In this document: positions 12,311-23,967 of the stretch, piece after piece
Numbering within the stretch: position 1 is the stretch's first letter
Layout of the letters: every line of letters starts with the position of its first letter
Origin: Paragorgia papillata
Taxonomy: Eukaryota; Cnidaria; Anthozoa; Scleralcyonacea; Coralliidae
Direction: 5' to 3'
DNA length: 64,000 nt
NCBI GenBank assembly: GCA_035771165.1
Contig: JAWNZC010000091.1
Span: 1,076,501 to 1,140,500, forward strand
Translations under genes and position numbers: made by a program
The notes under the pieces: generated by a model
What the model was told of the DNA's origin: nothing
The model's input: only the letters and a program-made list of their open reading frames with translations
Database searches by the model: none

Positions 12311-13057
12311 TCAAGCTATTGTGTTTGTGAGTGTTTGGAGTGTCGAATCCATGGCAAAATCTTCATGGTCATACTTTTGGACATAAAAGGCGACAGTGAC
12401 TTTCTCCTGCTTGATGTTGTACTCGAATAGTATGGGCGTCCCTTTGGAAACAACAGCAGCAGCTCTCCCTGCATACTTCAAAATTTTCCTGCCATTTTCT
12501 GCCACTTTCTCAAAATTCCTTTTCTTCAAGTAATTCTGTCCAAGGAACCGAACGGGGGAGAAGACTTTGGAGGCATTTGAAAAGGTTTCAATGGTGGCTG
12601 TTATTGTGTTCTTGTTGCTCTTCAGAGACGCGCCATAAGCAACACAAAGGCTGCAAACGTGCCGAAATATGGGATATGGCAGAAACAATCGGATGGGTGG
12701 CATAAGTCCGGTGTTTCTTGACCTCCCCAATTTTGCGTAGATAGACTTTCCGATCTCCTTCAAATATCCATCAATTAGGGGACCAGTGAGCTCGAGTTTG
12801 TGTCCACATCGCTCCTCTAAAATGCCATCGAGATCACGCATCCCGTAGTTTGGCTTCCTTTTGCAGGCCCAAACTTCGTCTAGCCAATCTTTTTCTACAC
12901 TAAACTTCATTTTTAATGAAGCTAAGTTCCAGAACTTTTCAGATCTCTCGGTATCATCGTTCGATGATCCCAAATCAAGGTTTGAAGTGCGGGAAGAAAC
13001 ATCCTCGGCCGCCATTTTGTCGCAAATTTGGTGTTGGGAGCAACCGCTGGAAAACAA
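12311..13057 (-). CDS. Unrecognised 248-aa reading frame
   Basis: The frame opens at MFSSGCSQ, but a better start is the methionine of MAAEDVSS, in the strong context acaaaATGGC. That context resembles a vertebrate-type Kozak start in a GC-rich 5' exon. The product is basic and soluble, with the blocks WNLASLKMKFSVEKDWL, GYLKEIGKSIYAKLG and RHVCSLCVAYG and no membrane segment. No catalytic motif is obvious and I do not recognise it. Upstream (13070-13200) lie CCAAT-type words and one arm of the 33-bp inverted pair, consistent with a TATA-less promoter. It may be the first exon of a longer gene or a second protein of the enclosing hAT element. Confidence 0.5.
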   Translation of the reverse strand: MFSSGCSQHQICDKMAAEDVSSRTSNLDLGSSNDDTERSEKFWNLASLKMKFSVEKDWLDEVWACKRKPNYGMRDLDGILEERCGHKLELTGPLIDGYLKEIGKSIYAKLGRSRNTGLMPPIRLFLPYPIFRHVCSLCVAYGASLKSNKNTITATIETFSNASKVFSPVRFLGQNYLKKRNFEKVAENGRKILKYAGRAAAVVSKGTPILFEYNIKQEKVTVAFYVQKYDHEDFAMDSTLQTLTNTIA

Positions 13058-13071
13058 AAGCCCGCGCTTCC

Positions 13072-13104
13072 GGGAGCAAAAGCCCTAGCAACCAGCCACC
13101 GTGG
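13072..13104 (-). repeat. 33-bp inverted pair, right arm
   Basis: This is the exact reverse complement of 5829-5861. It sits about 30 bases upstream of the start of the 248-aa minus-strand frame and near a CCAAT box (ttggccaatc), so it may be promoter sequence. Confidence 0.8.
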
Positions 13105-14843
13105 TGTGTTGGCCAATCAGCTATCAAGTGGTGTCCCTTAGAAGCGCCCCTTGCTTTTGCTCTATATTCGTCCAATTGGAGGCTCCCAAACCTAAATTAG
13201 CGCATGCGCAATCGTTGATTTTAAGCTCTGAAGGCAAGCGCGCTTGCCTTGGTTAATAATCAAGAAATAATTAGAACTCTTAAGCAGGGTGTATCAAGGT
13301 AAGTCTTCTTAATCCACTTGACTCTTTCTAGACAAAACGTCTAGAACAATCACGCAAACACTAACAAGTGTTTTGCAAGCAGGACATTAACTCGCGCACT
13401 AGGCAGAAGATTTAGTTTGATAATTGATATTGTTTAGAAGAGAACAATTAAGACTGATTTTGTTCAGAGATTGGTCCAGAAAAATTTTTCATTCAGTAAA
13501 AATGTTTAGGCAAGCGGCGCTTGGCTACGCTTACATGACCGCACGCCACTGGCTCTAACACTCCTGACCAGTCCTGTCACCCCTGACAAGTCCGGACACC
13601 CCTGACACTGCTGACACCCCTGGCGAGTCCTGACAACCCTTGCAAGTTCTATTAAAAACCTTGAAAATTATCAAACTCCTGACACTCTCCTGTGCAATAT
13701 GTACTTAATACGAAGGTAGATGTGTAACGTTTGCCTTTTGTTACTTTATTGAGGACTTTATTCCTTTAGTTGGGTAAAATACCCAAATAACTTTAATGAG
13801 TACAATTAAAACTAGAGACTATTCACAAAAAACACTCATTTAACAACATGAGAGGAACTCAATGTCAATACCGCCTAGAGAGGGGGGGGGGTCAATTTTG
13901 TAAAGCCCTTCTTAATAGTACCAGGCCCCCTACGCGAAACTGTTTACATATTTCCAACTCACAACGAATGTCGTCCCGACATTGTACATGGGGAGTCGTC
14001 CAGCCAGTCTTGAATAATTGCTTGAATTATCTTTTGATTCGCGGGGTTGACAAGTGACAGTAACATCTGTACTCTGACCAAACAAATGCCGGTAGTACTA
14101 AAATTATAACGTTTGGGTGTCTGGATTGTCGACCAGACCGTGTCGTCACAGGATGTTCAACTTCAGGGGTTTCAAAAAGTATACAATTCCAGAAACAACA
14201 AACCAATAGTGATTTAGAACTGTTAAAACTGATACTGGTAGGTTCAAATCAGCAGGCTAAAATATATTTTAGTCAGCTGAATTCTTCATTTTAGCCTGCA
14301 CAATACACCACAATGCCCGATAAAATTATTATAATATAATTACAACCTATATACTGTATAATAGTATTGCATAGTCGCCACTCCAAATTGCCTTATTGGA
14401 ACTTACATGTTTGAGTATTTTTTCAGTCTGCAAGCTGGTCATCACTGTCTCTCAATCTTTTTGTTTCGGTGTTGAGCAGCTGTGTTATTGCTGCCTTTAC
14501 TTGTTTTTCATCCTTTTGAGTCCTTGATGAAACGAATGCTTCATAAAAAATAATATGTACAAGTTATTGGCCATGCACCTGGTGGATTATCAGGCCAGAC
14601 CAACATTGGATATTTTAATTACAGTATTACACATACAGTACTGTAGACACTCATGTCTGCTTGCAGACTAGCACTAAATAAATAAATAAATAAATAAATA
14701 TAATCTAAAACATCACACAATGGTTTGTGAAGTTTTTGCATAGCTAATAATTATAAGTAGTTAATGGTTTTGCATGTTTGGTATGCGTGTATGCAGTTCC
14801 AGTTAAGTTTGTTGTTCATAAGTTGCCAAAACTGCACACAATT
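13105..14843. other. Spacer spanning the right end of the hAT element
   Basis: No gene is supported. Up to 13551 it is the right terminal region of the hAT element. From 13556 to about 13690 there are irregular repeats of the word cctgacacc. A G8 run lies near 13882 and an (AAAT)n microsatellite at 14676-14700. Confidence 0.5.
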
Positions 14844-14882
14844 GGGATACCGGTCCGCCGCTATACCTGTTGAGCTATCGAG
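14844..14882 (-). repeat. Inverted partial copy of the neighbouring tRNA-like sequence
   Basis: These 39 bases are the reverse complement, with two or three mismatches, of 14939-14977, the 5' half of the tRNA-like unit. The pair therefore forms a head-to-head inverted repeat with about a 55-base spacer. Confidence 0.75.
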
Positions 14883-14936
14883 ATTGGAGGCAAGTTTTAT
14901 CCAACTTAAGTGCATGAGATATTCCAATCCCTGTGC

Positions 14937-15008
14937 GGCTCGATAGCTCAACAGGTAAAGCGGCAGACCGGTATCCCGAAGGTGCGAGTTCAAATCCCAC
15001 TCGAGTCA
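14937..15008 (+). tRNA. tRNA-like sequence followed by a hairpin (probably SINE or pseudo-tRNA)
   Basis: A 7-bp acceptor stem can form (GGCTCGA with TCGAGTC, one G-T pair). A box-A-like segment (TAGCTCAACAGG) and a good T arm (box B GAGTTCAAATCCCAC) are present. The anticodon arm does not fold well, so no isotype is assigned. The sequence is followed at once by a hairpin (15008-15025) with a T-rich loop. Three other tRNA-like loci in this window show the same layout. Confidence 0.45.
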
Positions 15009-16700
15009 GCCGAAATTTTTCGGTTCAAAATTGATGGGATTGCAATATTTAAGTCTTCGAATTATTCAGCTTGGCCTATTTTGGCAACAATTAATGAACT
15101 CCCACCACATCTACGGAAGGAACATATCATAATGAGTGGGTTGTGGTTTGGTGACCAAAACCCACAAATGAACACATTTTTAAAACCATTTCTATCTGAA
15201 CTTATAGAACTAGGAACAGAGGGGTTATGTGTAGATAATGTTGAACGGAAAGTCTTTGCTCTGTTTCTCTCTACTGATGTCATTGCCCGGCCCATTGTAA
15301 GGAATTGCAAACAATTTAATGGTGTATGCGGGTGTGATTGGTGCTTACAGGAAGGGACAGCACTGCCAAATGGAAATGGTCCTCCTATCCGTGTTTGTCC
15401 ATATGAACACAATGTGTCACAGAGAACAGACACCTTACAGAAGAAGTTGGCTGTAACCAGTCAAATGACTGGAGGTGTGTCAGCAAGGAACAAAAGGTCC
15501 TTCCATTCTCATGCTTCTTCCTAATTTTGACTGCATTAAAGGCATTTGTGCCGAGGTTCAGCATGCAGGTTTCCTGGGGGTGACAAGGCAATTTCTAAAC
15601 ACTTGGCTAGATCCCTCAAATAAAGATCAGGATTATTATCTTGGCAGACATGTGTTGAATTTAGATAAGCGATTGCTAGGAATTTCTCCACCAAGTGACA
15701 TATCCAGGTGTCCAGGGTCTTTGAAAATGAGGAAGTACTGGAAGACATCTGAGTTTAGGGCATTTGTATTTTATTCACTGGTTGTTTTAAAAGGTATATT
15801 ACCTACAGTTTATCTAAACCACGGGTTTCTTTTTGTTTATGGGATTTACCATCTCATGGGACAATCTCTCTCTCCAGATATTATTCATAAAGCAAATGCC
15901 TGTCTGACCAAGTTTGTTCTTCTTAATGGCCAATTTTATGGTGAAAGGCATTGCACATTCATTGTTCACTCGCTCTGTCATTTCGCACAGTAAATTGTGG
16001 GCCACTGTGGACAACATCTACCTTTATATTTGAAGGGTACAATAGAACAATTGGAAACCTTTTTCAGGGAACTCAGAGCATTCCCCTGCAAATCAGTGAA
16101 ATGTTCTTAATGTCTAAGAATATGGCAATGTTGGCAGGCAAATGTGTTGATGCCAACACTCATCCTGGTGTGTGTAAGTTATACAAATCTTTGTCAAATG
16201 GTTATGTAGACTTGGCACATGACTTGGTGCTCAGTGAACAGTTAAAGGGGCTTGGGAGAGGATCGTGTGTTATTTTGCTGCCTTCTCGGTTGGTTGCTGT
16301 GCAGGATCTTGTTAAAGTAAGGGTAAACAGGGCTGGTATTTCTTATAATAGGTTTGTTTATAACCATCAGTTATTCTCTGGTGTGAGCTATGTTAGAAGT
16401 GTGCGTCACTACAATTCATACATTAAATTTACACATCGCATGTATTCCTTTGGGAGAATAGATTCACTTCTGATGGTGAAATTAGGGTGTTCTTGTGTTG
16501 TTGGTACAGCATGCCCTTGTGAAGAGGCAAGTGTCATTCTGGTCGAGTCTTTAAAAATTGTTGGGCAACCTCAATTTATGGATCGTAATTTAACATGTTC
16601 TTCTGAATTTTTAGTAAAAGTTTGTGGTACTAACCAATTTGTAGGTTTATATCCAAAAAATATGCAACAAAAGTGTATCTTCATTAGTTGTGATCAGTGA
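15009..16700 (+). pseudogene. CACTA/EnSpm transposase (Tnp2-like), frameshifted
   Basis: The Tnp2 signature is clear: FKIDGIAIFKSSNYSAWPI, INELPPHLRKE, GLWFGDQNPQMNTFLKPF. Then come a CxxC-type motif (GVCGCDWCLQEG), KGPSILMLLPNFD, the VQHAGFLGVTRQF block and WTTSTFIFEGYN...GTQSIPLQI. The DG aspartate matches the first acidic residue of the family. Three frames are used (to about 15480, 15475-15993, from 15990 to the end), so at least two frameshifts are needed. The N-terminal part is missing, its place being taken by the tRNA-like inverted repeat. The family excises and reinserts DNA between CACTA-type ends. I could not find this copy's ends. The minus-strand relative lies at 21.4-23.3 kb. 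Confidence 0.8.
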
Positions 16701-18035
16701 TGGATCCAGCTTGATCTGGTAGGGGGGTGCTGCAGGGGCGGATCTAGAATTTTTTTTAACCTTAGTGTATGGATTAGAGTACTGTAACGTTTGATTATTA
16801 AACAAAATGATTTAATGCTTATTTCTCACTTTATTTTTATTTTTATGTGTAAATTTAAATTAAAAAGTTATAGGGTATTCTGCAGTTGTTCCAAATATTA
16901 TTCATCAGAGGAACGCTAGTATTTAATTACAAAGCGAATCTTGCAATAACAAAGTTTAACTATGTAAATAATGTAGGTATTTTTACCTGTATATATATAT
17001 ATAATTATATACCTGTTAGTGATTGTAACATGTATATATAAAGTATAATAAAATATTTTTATGTTTAACATTTAAGTCTTTCTTTTTGAATCATTGAGTT
17101 GTATGTTTATGATGTACCCATCAAACTATTGATGGACAAACGTAATAAAATCTATAATTTAATTAAGACTTTTGGGGGTTCTGTCACTGATTAATTCTGT
17201 AGACATAAAACCTATAGACTACAAGAGGGGTTTCTAAAAGGTTGCCTCACTGGCCATTGATGTTAAATTTTTATTGTTTTAACATTACCGTTGCATTTTT
17301 AAAAGGATTTTTAAGGGAACCAAATTATAGAAGAAGTATACCTATAAATTTTGTCATGCAAATCTTCATGAAGACCTACTTCGAGGGTGTATTTATTGGG
17401 TTCAAGATTTAAAAGATATATAATACAAGTTGTGTTTCTGTCATATTGCAATTGGGTTTATTTATTCGATATTCTTGCAGTACATGTATATTAATGTTCA
17501 AAACTGTCAAAACAGTAAAATATAATTATCATTGCAAACTATAGTATACGGTACGACTATACCAAGTACAACGATTAAAACAGGCTAGGTTATCAAGCCA
17601 ATGGCCGATATTGGGATTTTAATACGCTTTCATCGCAAGTTGCATGTTATTAAAATTAAAGTATCTATTTACCAAGTAAGTTTTCTTATAAATCGTCAAA
17701 CCAGCTGCAAAGCAGGTGTATTATAATACAAAATGCGGGAACCATTGTAGTAATATTTTAAGCGTGCGTACGATCAACAGCGCAAGAAAATCAGTCAGAA
17801 AAAATCGCCGATGAGAGTCATTGGAGGTGTTCGATCAAACTTGTGTTTTAATTCATCACAAAGCCAAAAGATTATATATATTATTTATATATCTATAGTT
17901 TGTCTTATAGACATACAACCCTATAGGTAATCTGCCTATAGGCGCCTATAGGTAGCCTATAGGCAGATTATACAGTTGCCTATACAGTTCTATAGGCCAT
18001 GTGCCTATAGGTCTCTATATAGACTTTTTTCGTAA
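16701..18035. other. AT-rich spacer
   Basis: No gene is supported. Near 16732 the sequence gcaggggcggatctagaa matches the terminus of the hAT-type element at 56263, so a solo or eroded hAT end lies here. A self-complementary stretch at 17926-17972 is rich in cctatagg words. Confidence 0.5.
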
Positions 18036-18717
18036 GGGTAGGACTTAGGACCATAATCTTAGGACTATAGTCTTAGGATTTAGGACTATATAGTCTTTGG
18101 ACTTAGGATTATAGTCTTATGGCTTAGGACTATAGTCTTATCATTTAGGGCTGTAGTCTTAGGGCTATATAGTCTTAGGACTTAGGACTATAGTCTTAGG
18201 ACTATAAGGACTATAGTCTTAGGACTTAGAACTATAGGCTTAGGACTATAGTCTTAGGACTATAGTCTTAGGACTTAGGGCTATATAGTCTTAGGACTTA
18301 GGACTATAGTCTTAGGACTATAGGCTTAGGACTTAGGACTATAGTCTTAAGACTTAGAACTATATAGTCTTAGGACTTAGGACTATAGTCTTAGGACTTA
18401 GGACTATAGTCTTATGACTTAGGGTTATAGTCTTAGGACTATAGTCTTAGGACTTAGGGCTATATAGTCTTAGGACTTAGGACTATAGTCTTAGGACTTA
18501 GGACTATAGTCTTAAGACTTAGAACTATATAGTCTTAGGACTTAGGACTATAGTCTTATGACTTAGGGTTATAGTCTTATAGTCTTAGGACTATAGTCTT
18601 AGGACTTAGGGCTATATAGTCTTAGGACTTAGGACTATAGTCTTAGGACTATCATCTTAGGACTTAGGACTATAATTTTAGGACTTAGGACTATAGTCTT
18701 AGGACTTATGACTATGG
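18036..18717. repeat. Palindrome-rich satellite, unit about 20-30 bp
   Basis: About 680 bases of imperfect tandem repeats built from ttaggactatagtc and ttaggacttaggac, with actatagt as an internal palindrome. Higher-order units alternate tatagtcttaggac with tatatagtcttaggacttaggac. The block starts and ends sharply. It has no coding potential. Confidence 0.9.
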
Positions 18718-18862
18718 GGCTCGGAGCTGCTCGGAGTCCAGAGCGGAGGGCTCGGAGCCAAGAGCCGAAACCTCGGAGTCAAGAGGCAAGCAATGACTCG
18801 GAGCCGCTCGGAGCCAAGAGCCGAGGGCTCGGAGTCGCTGGGAGCCAAGCTCAGAGCCGGCA
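18718..18862. repeat. GC-rich tandem repeat of ctcggagcc/aagagccga words
   Basis: Directly abutting the AT-rich satellite is a GC-rich array with unit cggagccaagagccgagggct, in about six degenerate copies. The base composition switches abruptly at about 18715. It is open in one frame, but only as a repeat. Confidence 0.75.
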
Positions 18863-19186
18863 ACGCGGTTTCGCTATGGTAACACTGTTAATGACCTTCT
18901 CGACAAGACTTGCCCAAGCGCTTAATCCTCTTAATGACCCCTAATGAGTTTCTCTTTTGTCTCCTTCACGTGCACTGAGGATAAATATGCAAATATCACA
19001 ATTAGTAACAGAAAGCGTAGCAACGCTTTCATCGTAGCAACGCTTTCAAAGTAATAAATCGCTTTGCCTTTAGTTTATATTTCGAGACTTAAAATCGTTC
19101 TTACGGCTTTTCGAAGTGATTCTTCGTTCTATCTTTCTACGATTTAATCGCTTATAAACGAAGGTTTAGTTAGCAATGATTCTAGG

Positions 19187-19870
19187 ATGACTTACTCTGT
19201 AATTGGTGATAGAAATGAACATGCAGTCCCGTTATTTATTGATGCAAATATTTTACCAGTGAATTTTTTATACTGCGAATCTGTGTCCAATTTAATGCAT
19301 GATGTTAGTAATAATTTAACTCCAACTAATATATCAGATTTATTCACCAACACCTCCCGTGTACACTCCTATAATACGCGATCATCCACATTAAAACACT
19401 TTTATATTAAACCCACTCGCCTTGAAATTCAAAAACTTTCTTTTTCGAGATTTGGCGCTAAACTATGGAATGAGATACCGTGCTCTGTTAGAGAATTACC
19501 TAAAAATAAATTTAAACGGAAGATTCATCAAATACTACTTGATGTACTAAAAGAAGAGGATCAATATATTGAAGTCCCTATGATCATTAAAAAAATTTAA
19601 AAAATTTAAGTATGTATGTGCATGCGTATGTATATACAAGCATATGTGACAATGTATACATGAATATATATGCGTATTGTTATGATTTATCTATAATACC
19701 TTTATTTGACAACTTTTTCTTTTCTTTCTCCTGCAAAAAGGTTTTCTTTTTCGTTTTTTGATTAATTGTATTATTTGGACTGACCCTCCTAGATTAGCTA
19801 AAGCTACCTGTGGGCAAGTCTTATCTTGTATATATATTATTTGTGTATTTCTAATAAAAGTTTAAAAAAA
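19187..19870 (+). pseudogene. 3' end of a CR1/L2-type LINE
   Basis: The 137-aa frame is the C-terminal tail of a LINE reverse transcriptase: VHSYNTRSS, then LEIQKLSFSRFGAKLWNEIP, a block seen at the end of many CR1/L2-like ORF2 proteins. The stop is followed by about 260 bases of 3' UTR and an A-rich end after aataaaag. All upstream RT motifs are missing, which is typical 5' truncation. The minus-strand fragment at 39 kb is related in type. Confidence 0.75.
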
Positions 19871-20707
19871 AAAGTCTGTTTGAATATTTAGGTTCTAAAC
19901 TAATATAATATTCATGATATACTATTAATTCAAGTCGATACGTTATCTCTGCCAATTCAGACACTTATGCTGTTCAAAACTCTCTATTTTCCTCCAAACA
20001 AGGTTTCAGATAAAAAATATGAAGTGTCTCTACCAATTTCTCTCTTTCCTTGGAAAGAACGTCTATTTTTGTTAAAGTTTACTGTACGCATGCTCTGTAC
20101 GTATACGTGTCCCACAAGTGTTGACTGACAGTAGGGTAAAGTGTAGAAATGAAATGAAAAGGTAATTACTATTACTTATAAGGATATAAGTCGAGTGCCT
20201 TTCGATAATGACGTAACTTCGGAAATCAGTGAGAGAGCTATAGGTTATGACGTATTCGCACGGGGGGTTGGGTGAAAGCTAACGATAACGTATGCATAAA
20301 TAATAGTCGGTTATAACGTAGTGAATACCAGGGGGTTGAGTAACAGCTAGGGTTTAGGGGGTTGGATAAAAGTTAGGGTTAAAGGGGTGCCAAAGGAGCC
20401 TGAGAAATAATGACGTATGCATAAATAATTAAGTTGAATATTTAATGAGGCGGCACCCTCGAATAGTAATGAGATCCGCCCTCGAATATGAATGAGACCC
20501 GTCCTCAACCCGCCCTAAAAAATGGGCTTGATTGCCCCCTATATTACTACTAACGTCTATCAAATATTATATAGTAAAGTCATCATTGTCAAAAAGTTCT
20601 TAAATATCCCACTAATTATTATTAAATCACTGCTTACTTGTACATATACTTCTAAAAGTATAAAACTCAAGTTTACATAAATTAAGAAGAATGCAACAAA
20701 AGTTATA
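19871..20707. other. Spacer with short direct repeats
   Basis: No gene is supported. The stretch 20205-20420 contains two related halves (gtatgcataaataat, gggggttg.gtaa.agctag.gtt), so a small local duplication is likely. Confidence 0.45.
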
Positions 20708-21001
20708 CCCTGCGAGCAGAGCCTCCTTTTCCTTATTTCTTCGCCGAGGGAGAGGAAGAAAAGTATAGGCTCTGCTGTATTCGTGTTTGGCTTCGTCCAA
20801 GATTTAGGACGAAGTAACCCGTTTAAGACCCATTTAACCGGTTCTCGTTTTGTTTTCTGCTCTGATTGGGACTGGGTTCGAGATTGTAACCAAGCAACTG
20901 ACATGCATGCGCAATGGAAACCAGTCACGAATACAGCAGAGCCTACTTTTCTTCCTCTCTCTCAGCGAAGAAATAAGGAAAAGAAGGCTCTGCTCGCAGG
21001 G
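20708..21001. mobile_element. 294-bp MITE with long inverted termini and TA flanks
   Basis: The left arm (20708-20790) starts ccctgcgagcagagcc and the right arm (20928-21001) ends ggctctgctcgcaggg. The arms match over about 75 bases with a few differences and enclose about 140 bases. TA lies on both outer sides (20706-20707 and 21002-21003), as for Tc1/mariner-like TA insertion. There is no coding capacity, so mobility would depend on a transposase elsewhere. Confidence 0.85.
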
Positions 21002-21403
21002 TACAAAAGTTATCATTGTCAAATTGTTGTTCAAAATATGCCTACTAATTATTAAACATTATATACATTTTATGTACTGTACAGATTTATAATACAATTT
21101 ATATATCACCTAATCTCTGTTGATAATATTTGGTAACTTGCAGCAAATCTGCTGAAATTCATCCTTAATAAGTACAAACTTATCTTGTATTGTATGTAAG
21201 TCCACAATTTCGAACACAGAGTCAATTCCTTCTACCACATTAAGATGTTGGCACAAGTGACCACATTCATCATCCCGAACTCCTGAAGTATTGGAAAACT
21301 TTATTCGTTGACGAAAGGCAACACTGGCAACATTACCTTGAACAAAAGTAACTGAAGCAAACACACCAAGTGCATATGTAATGTTATCCTTTGTGCCAAC
21401 AAC

Positions 21404-23304
21404 TTAGTTCTTTCTTCTTGATTCTCGACTATAATTTGTGCAATGAAATACACTCCCATTGACAATTGCTTTGGTGAGGAACTCGGCATCATAAACAACA
21501 TCAGAATCATCGAAGCATTCTTCAACAACATACTTCTCCTCAATGTGCAATTGACGAATGTATGACGCACCAAGAAATGTTATATTTCTTTCCATTTGCT
21601 TTGATTTCTTTACAGGCATATAACCTGTTAGCTGCTCTTCCATGAAGGAAAAGAAGGAGTTGGTCGTATCGTTCTTGGAAATTGCTGACATTGCTTTGTA
21701 GAGCAAGAAAGAGCTTGTGATCTGCCGAGGAACTGCTTGTGTTCCATGAAACAAGCGCAACAGCACCATGTTGAAACCATAAAAAATATACGAAGAATAG
21801 CCTGGCAATGGGCCCCAATCTATAACAGTCTGGGTTAAATGAGAGTTGGTGAATGTTGTATGTCATATTTGGTTTCCCATACAAATGTTGAAATTTGCTG
21901 ACAAATTTAGACAAACAACAATTTGCCTTGTTTATGTCGGCACGACTGATGCTTAACTTGCTTAGCAAGTACACACCCAAAAGAAGAAGATGTTTAAAAT
22001 ATTGGCTTGGGAGCAGCCCAGAGAGAATCACAGTTGAATAGAGCAGTAACCACCAGTGCCATTCTGAGCCTTTCCAAAAGGCTCTGTGCGCTACTGAACG
22101 GGGGATTCTTGTAACTTCATGTGGTGGCTTAACCGTTTTCAACCTTGAATCAATGCATTTGGTGTGTCTACCCAAATACCATTGATTTTGGTGATTGCTA
22201 GAATCAAACCATAAATGACCCAATTGCCTTGCAACACCAAAATCGATGCAATGGAGATTATCCACTACAAATCCTCTGACAATGTCAAAGTATGGTAAAC
22301 TTGATAGCTTAGTTGGACCCTTTACACCAAGTACCGTCTCTTGCTTTCGATAAGCTTGTCAACCATTTCTCTCCATCTCACTGTGTGTTCGCATTCCATC
22401 ATTCTACACACCTTCCACATACACTCTGCTATGCCCTCGTCCTTTCAGAATTGTCTCTCCTGGACTGTAGCACCAACTGCAACCGAACTGACCATTGAAT
22501 TGGTGAATGTTCTGCAGTATACACCGAGCTACACTGTCACAGGAGCATACACAGGCAAACACTCTGGAACACACATACACCACCTCGCCACAAATTCAAC
22601 CCAATGGTAGAAAGCTTTCTAATTTCTTCTGTGAATGGGTGAAGAAAAGAGGTCATCATAGGCTTCCCAGTTCCAAACCATAACCCGAGAAGAAAAACAT
22701 TTTCTTTCCTTTGCTTTGGTGGCAATTCATTGAGAATGCCTTGCAAAGGCCAAATGCTATAATTGGATGATTTAAAGATTGGCACACCATCACAGTTAAA
22801 CGAAACACTTAGACAACTAGGATCTGAATTTAAGCAACCTTCAGTCATTGTTTTGTATAGTTGACCATCATAAATGTCCTCAATTGCATCATCTGCTAAT
22901 TTCGTGTAAACTGGTGGTTTAAATCCAAATTTTCGCCATTTTTTTTAAATGATCTTGCATCTGTTTTTCCAGAGGTGAATAAATGAAAAAGTTTCCTTTC
23001 TGGAAAAGTTGTTGTTTCTGATGGCACACCTCACATACTGCACCACCTGAATGTGCCAGCAACATTGTCAAGTAATGTCTTACAAACAGGACAGTAGAAT
23101 TTAAATTCCATACCTGCTTTAAAAACATTGAATATTGAAGGTGCAATAGCTTCAGAAGATTTGTAATGGCAGCACCAGTAAGATTGTTTCCAAGAATGAA
23201 TGACATTAGCAGCAACAAACATTGGGCAACAGTAGCTGATGCTCCATCATAAACAGGTTGATCAATATCTTCCATCTCAGAATTTTCGTCAGTAGTCATT
23301 TCCT
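21404..23304 (-). pseudogene. CACTA/EnSpm transposase (Tnp2-like), minus strand, frameshifted
   Basis: The 5' part (from 23304, after acceptor tcttttag) reads EIDQP-like sequence (MEDIDQPVYDGA) and a Cys pair (CEVC). The Tnp2 block follows: FNCDGVPIFKSSNYSIWPL, ILNELPPKQRKE, GLWFGTGKPMMTSFLHPF. Next are GCSWCYSPGE, KGPTKLSSLPYFDIVRGF, DNLHCIDFGVARQL, YLGRHTKCID, a long helical region and HGTQAVPRQI. Frame changes occur at the T8 run near 22945, in 22440-22570 and near 21810. It has the same domain order as the plus-strand copy at 15-16.7 kb, but the sequences are clearly diverged, so these are two families. Upstream exons of this gene are at 25.7-26.4 kb. Confidence 0.82.
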
Positions 23305-23752
23305 AAAAGATAATATACCAGTAAGAACAATTTTTCACCAATTTAAATATGTACTGTAGTAACGGTCAGTAAAAACACACTGAAAATCATGCTCTTACTG
23401 TATACATATATACAGCAGCTGGGGCGGATTTAACGTACGTTTTGAAACAAGAAATAGGACACTTTTCTTAAAAAGTAACAATATTTGTTCTAATCTATGC
23501 ATAATTATTTCTGTTCCCACAATGCCCCATGGGTAATTGTGGTAATTCACATTCCAGAAGGGAAAGGTATATAGTACCCAAAAATGGTATTGTAGGTGTT
23601 ATGTTAATTTAATTTGTTTTTCAACAATGTGTCATTTCTGTGGAATGGCAGTTCTGGATTGGGAATTCGCGATTACTGTATTGACTGTCAAACTATTTTC
23701 AAAAACTTGAATTAGTTATTTTTAAGTAACAATAAATAAGAAGAGCTTTTTA

Positions 23753-23967
23753 ACACTTTGAAGCCTGACAACGAGTCTTTAAGGTTTATTTTGGCTAATG
23801 CTGGACGATTTTATCCAGCATAGGTCCATGTCCAGGCCTCAATTAAGTGTTAAAACCTATCTCTTTAACACTTTGAAACCTGACGACGAGTCTTTAAGGT
23901 TTATTCTGGCTAACAGTAGATGATTTTATTCATCACAGGCAGAGGTCCAGGCCTCAAAGTGTCAATA
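23753..23967. repeat. Two tandem copies of a 100-bp repeat with complementary ends
   Basis: Units at about 23753-23861 and 23872-23967 both run from taacactttgaa.cctgac to aggcctcaa..aagtgt. The start of each unit is complementary to its end. A third, eroded copy (tattctggctaacgccagacaattttattc) is at 33375-33440. This is a small dispersed repeat, possibly a MITE. Confidence 0.75.

Larger units (their letters stand above)
2542..13551. mobile_element. Very long hAT-type DNA element
   Basis: The left end starts CAGTGGCGTGCGGT and the right end finishes with its exact reverse complement, ACCGCACGCCACTG. Flanking octamers 2534-2541 (actataac) and 13552-13559 (gctctaac) match at 6 of 8 positions, as expected for an aged 8-bp hAT duplication. 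A hAT transposase lies directly inside the left end. The word aggcaagcg occurs just inside both ends. At about 11 kb it is longer than the usual 2-6 kb for hAT elements and encloses two further reading-frame clusters. These could be passengers, nested insertions, or a sign that the two ends came from different copies. Confidence 0.6.

Noticed and set aside
16732..16760. Complete hAT element starting with gcaggggcggatctagaa
   Set aside because: No matching inverted end with a duplication was found downstream, so only an end fragment is supported.
20340..20385. Telomere-like words (tagggttta, ttagggtta)
   Set aside because: Only isolated copies and no tandem array.
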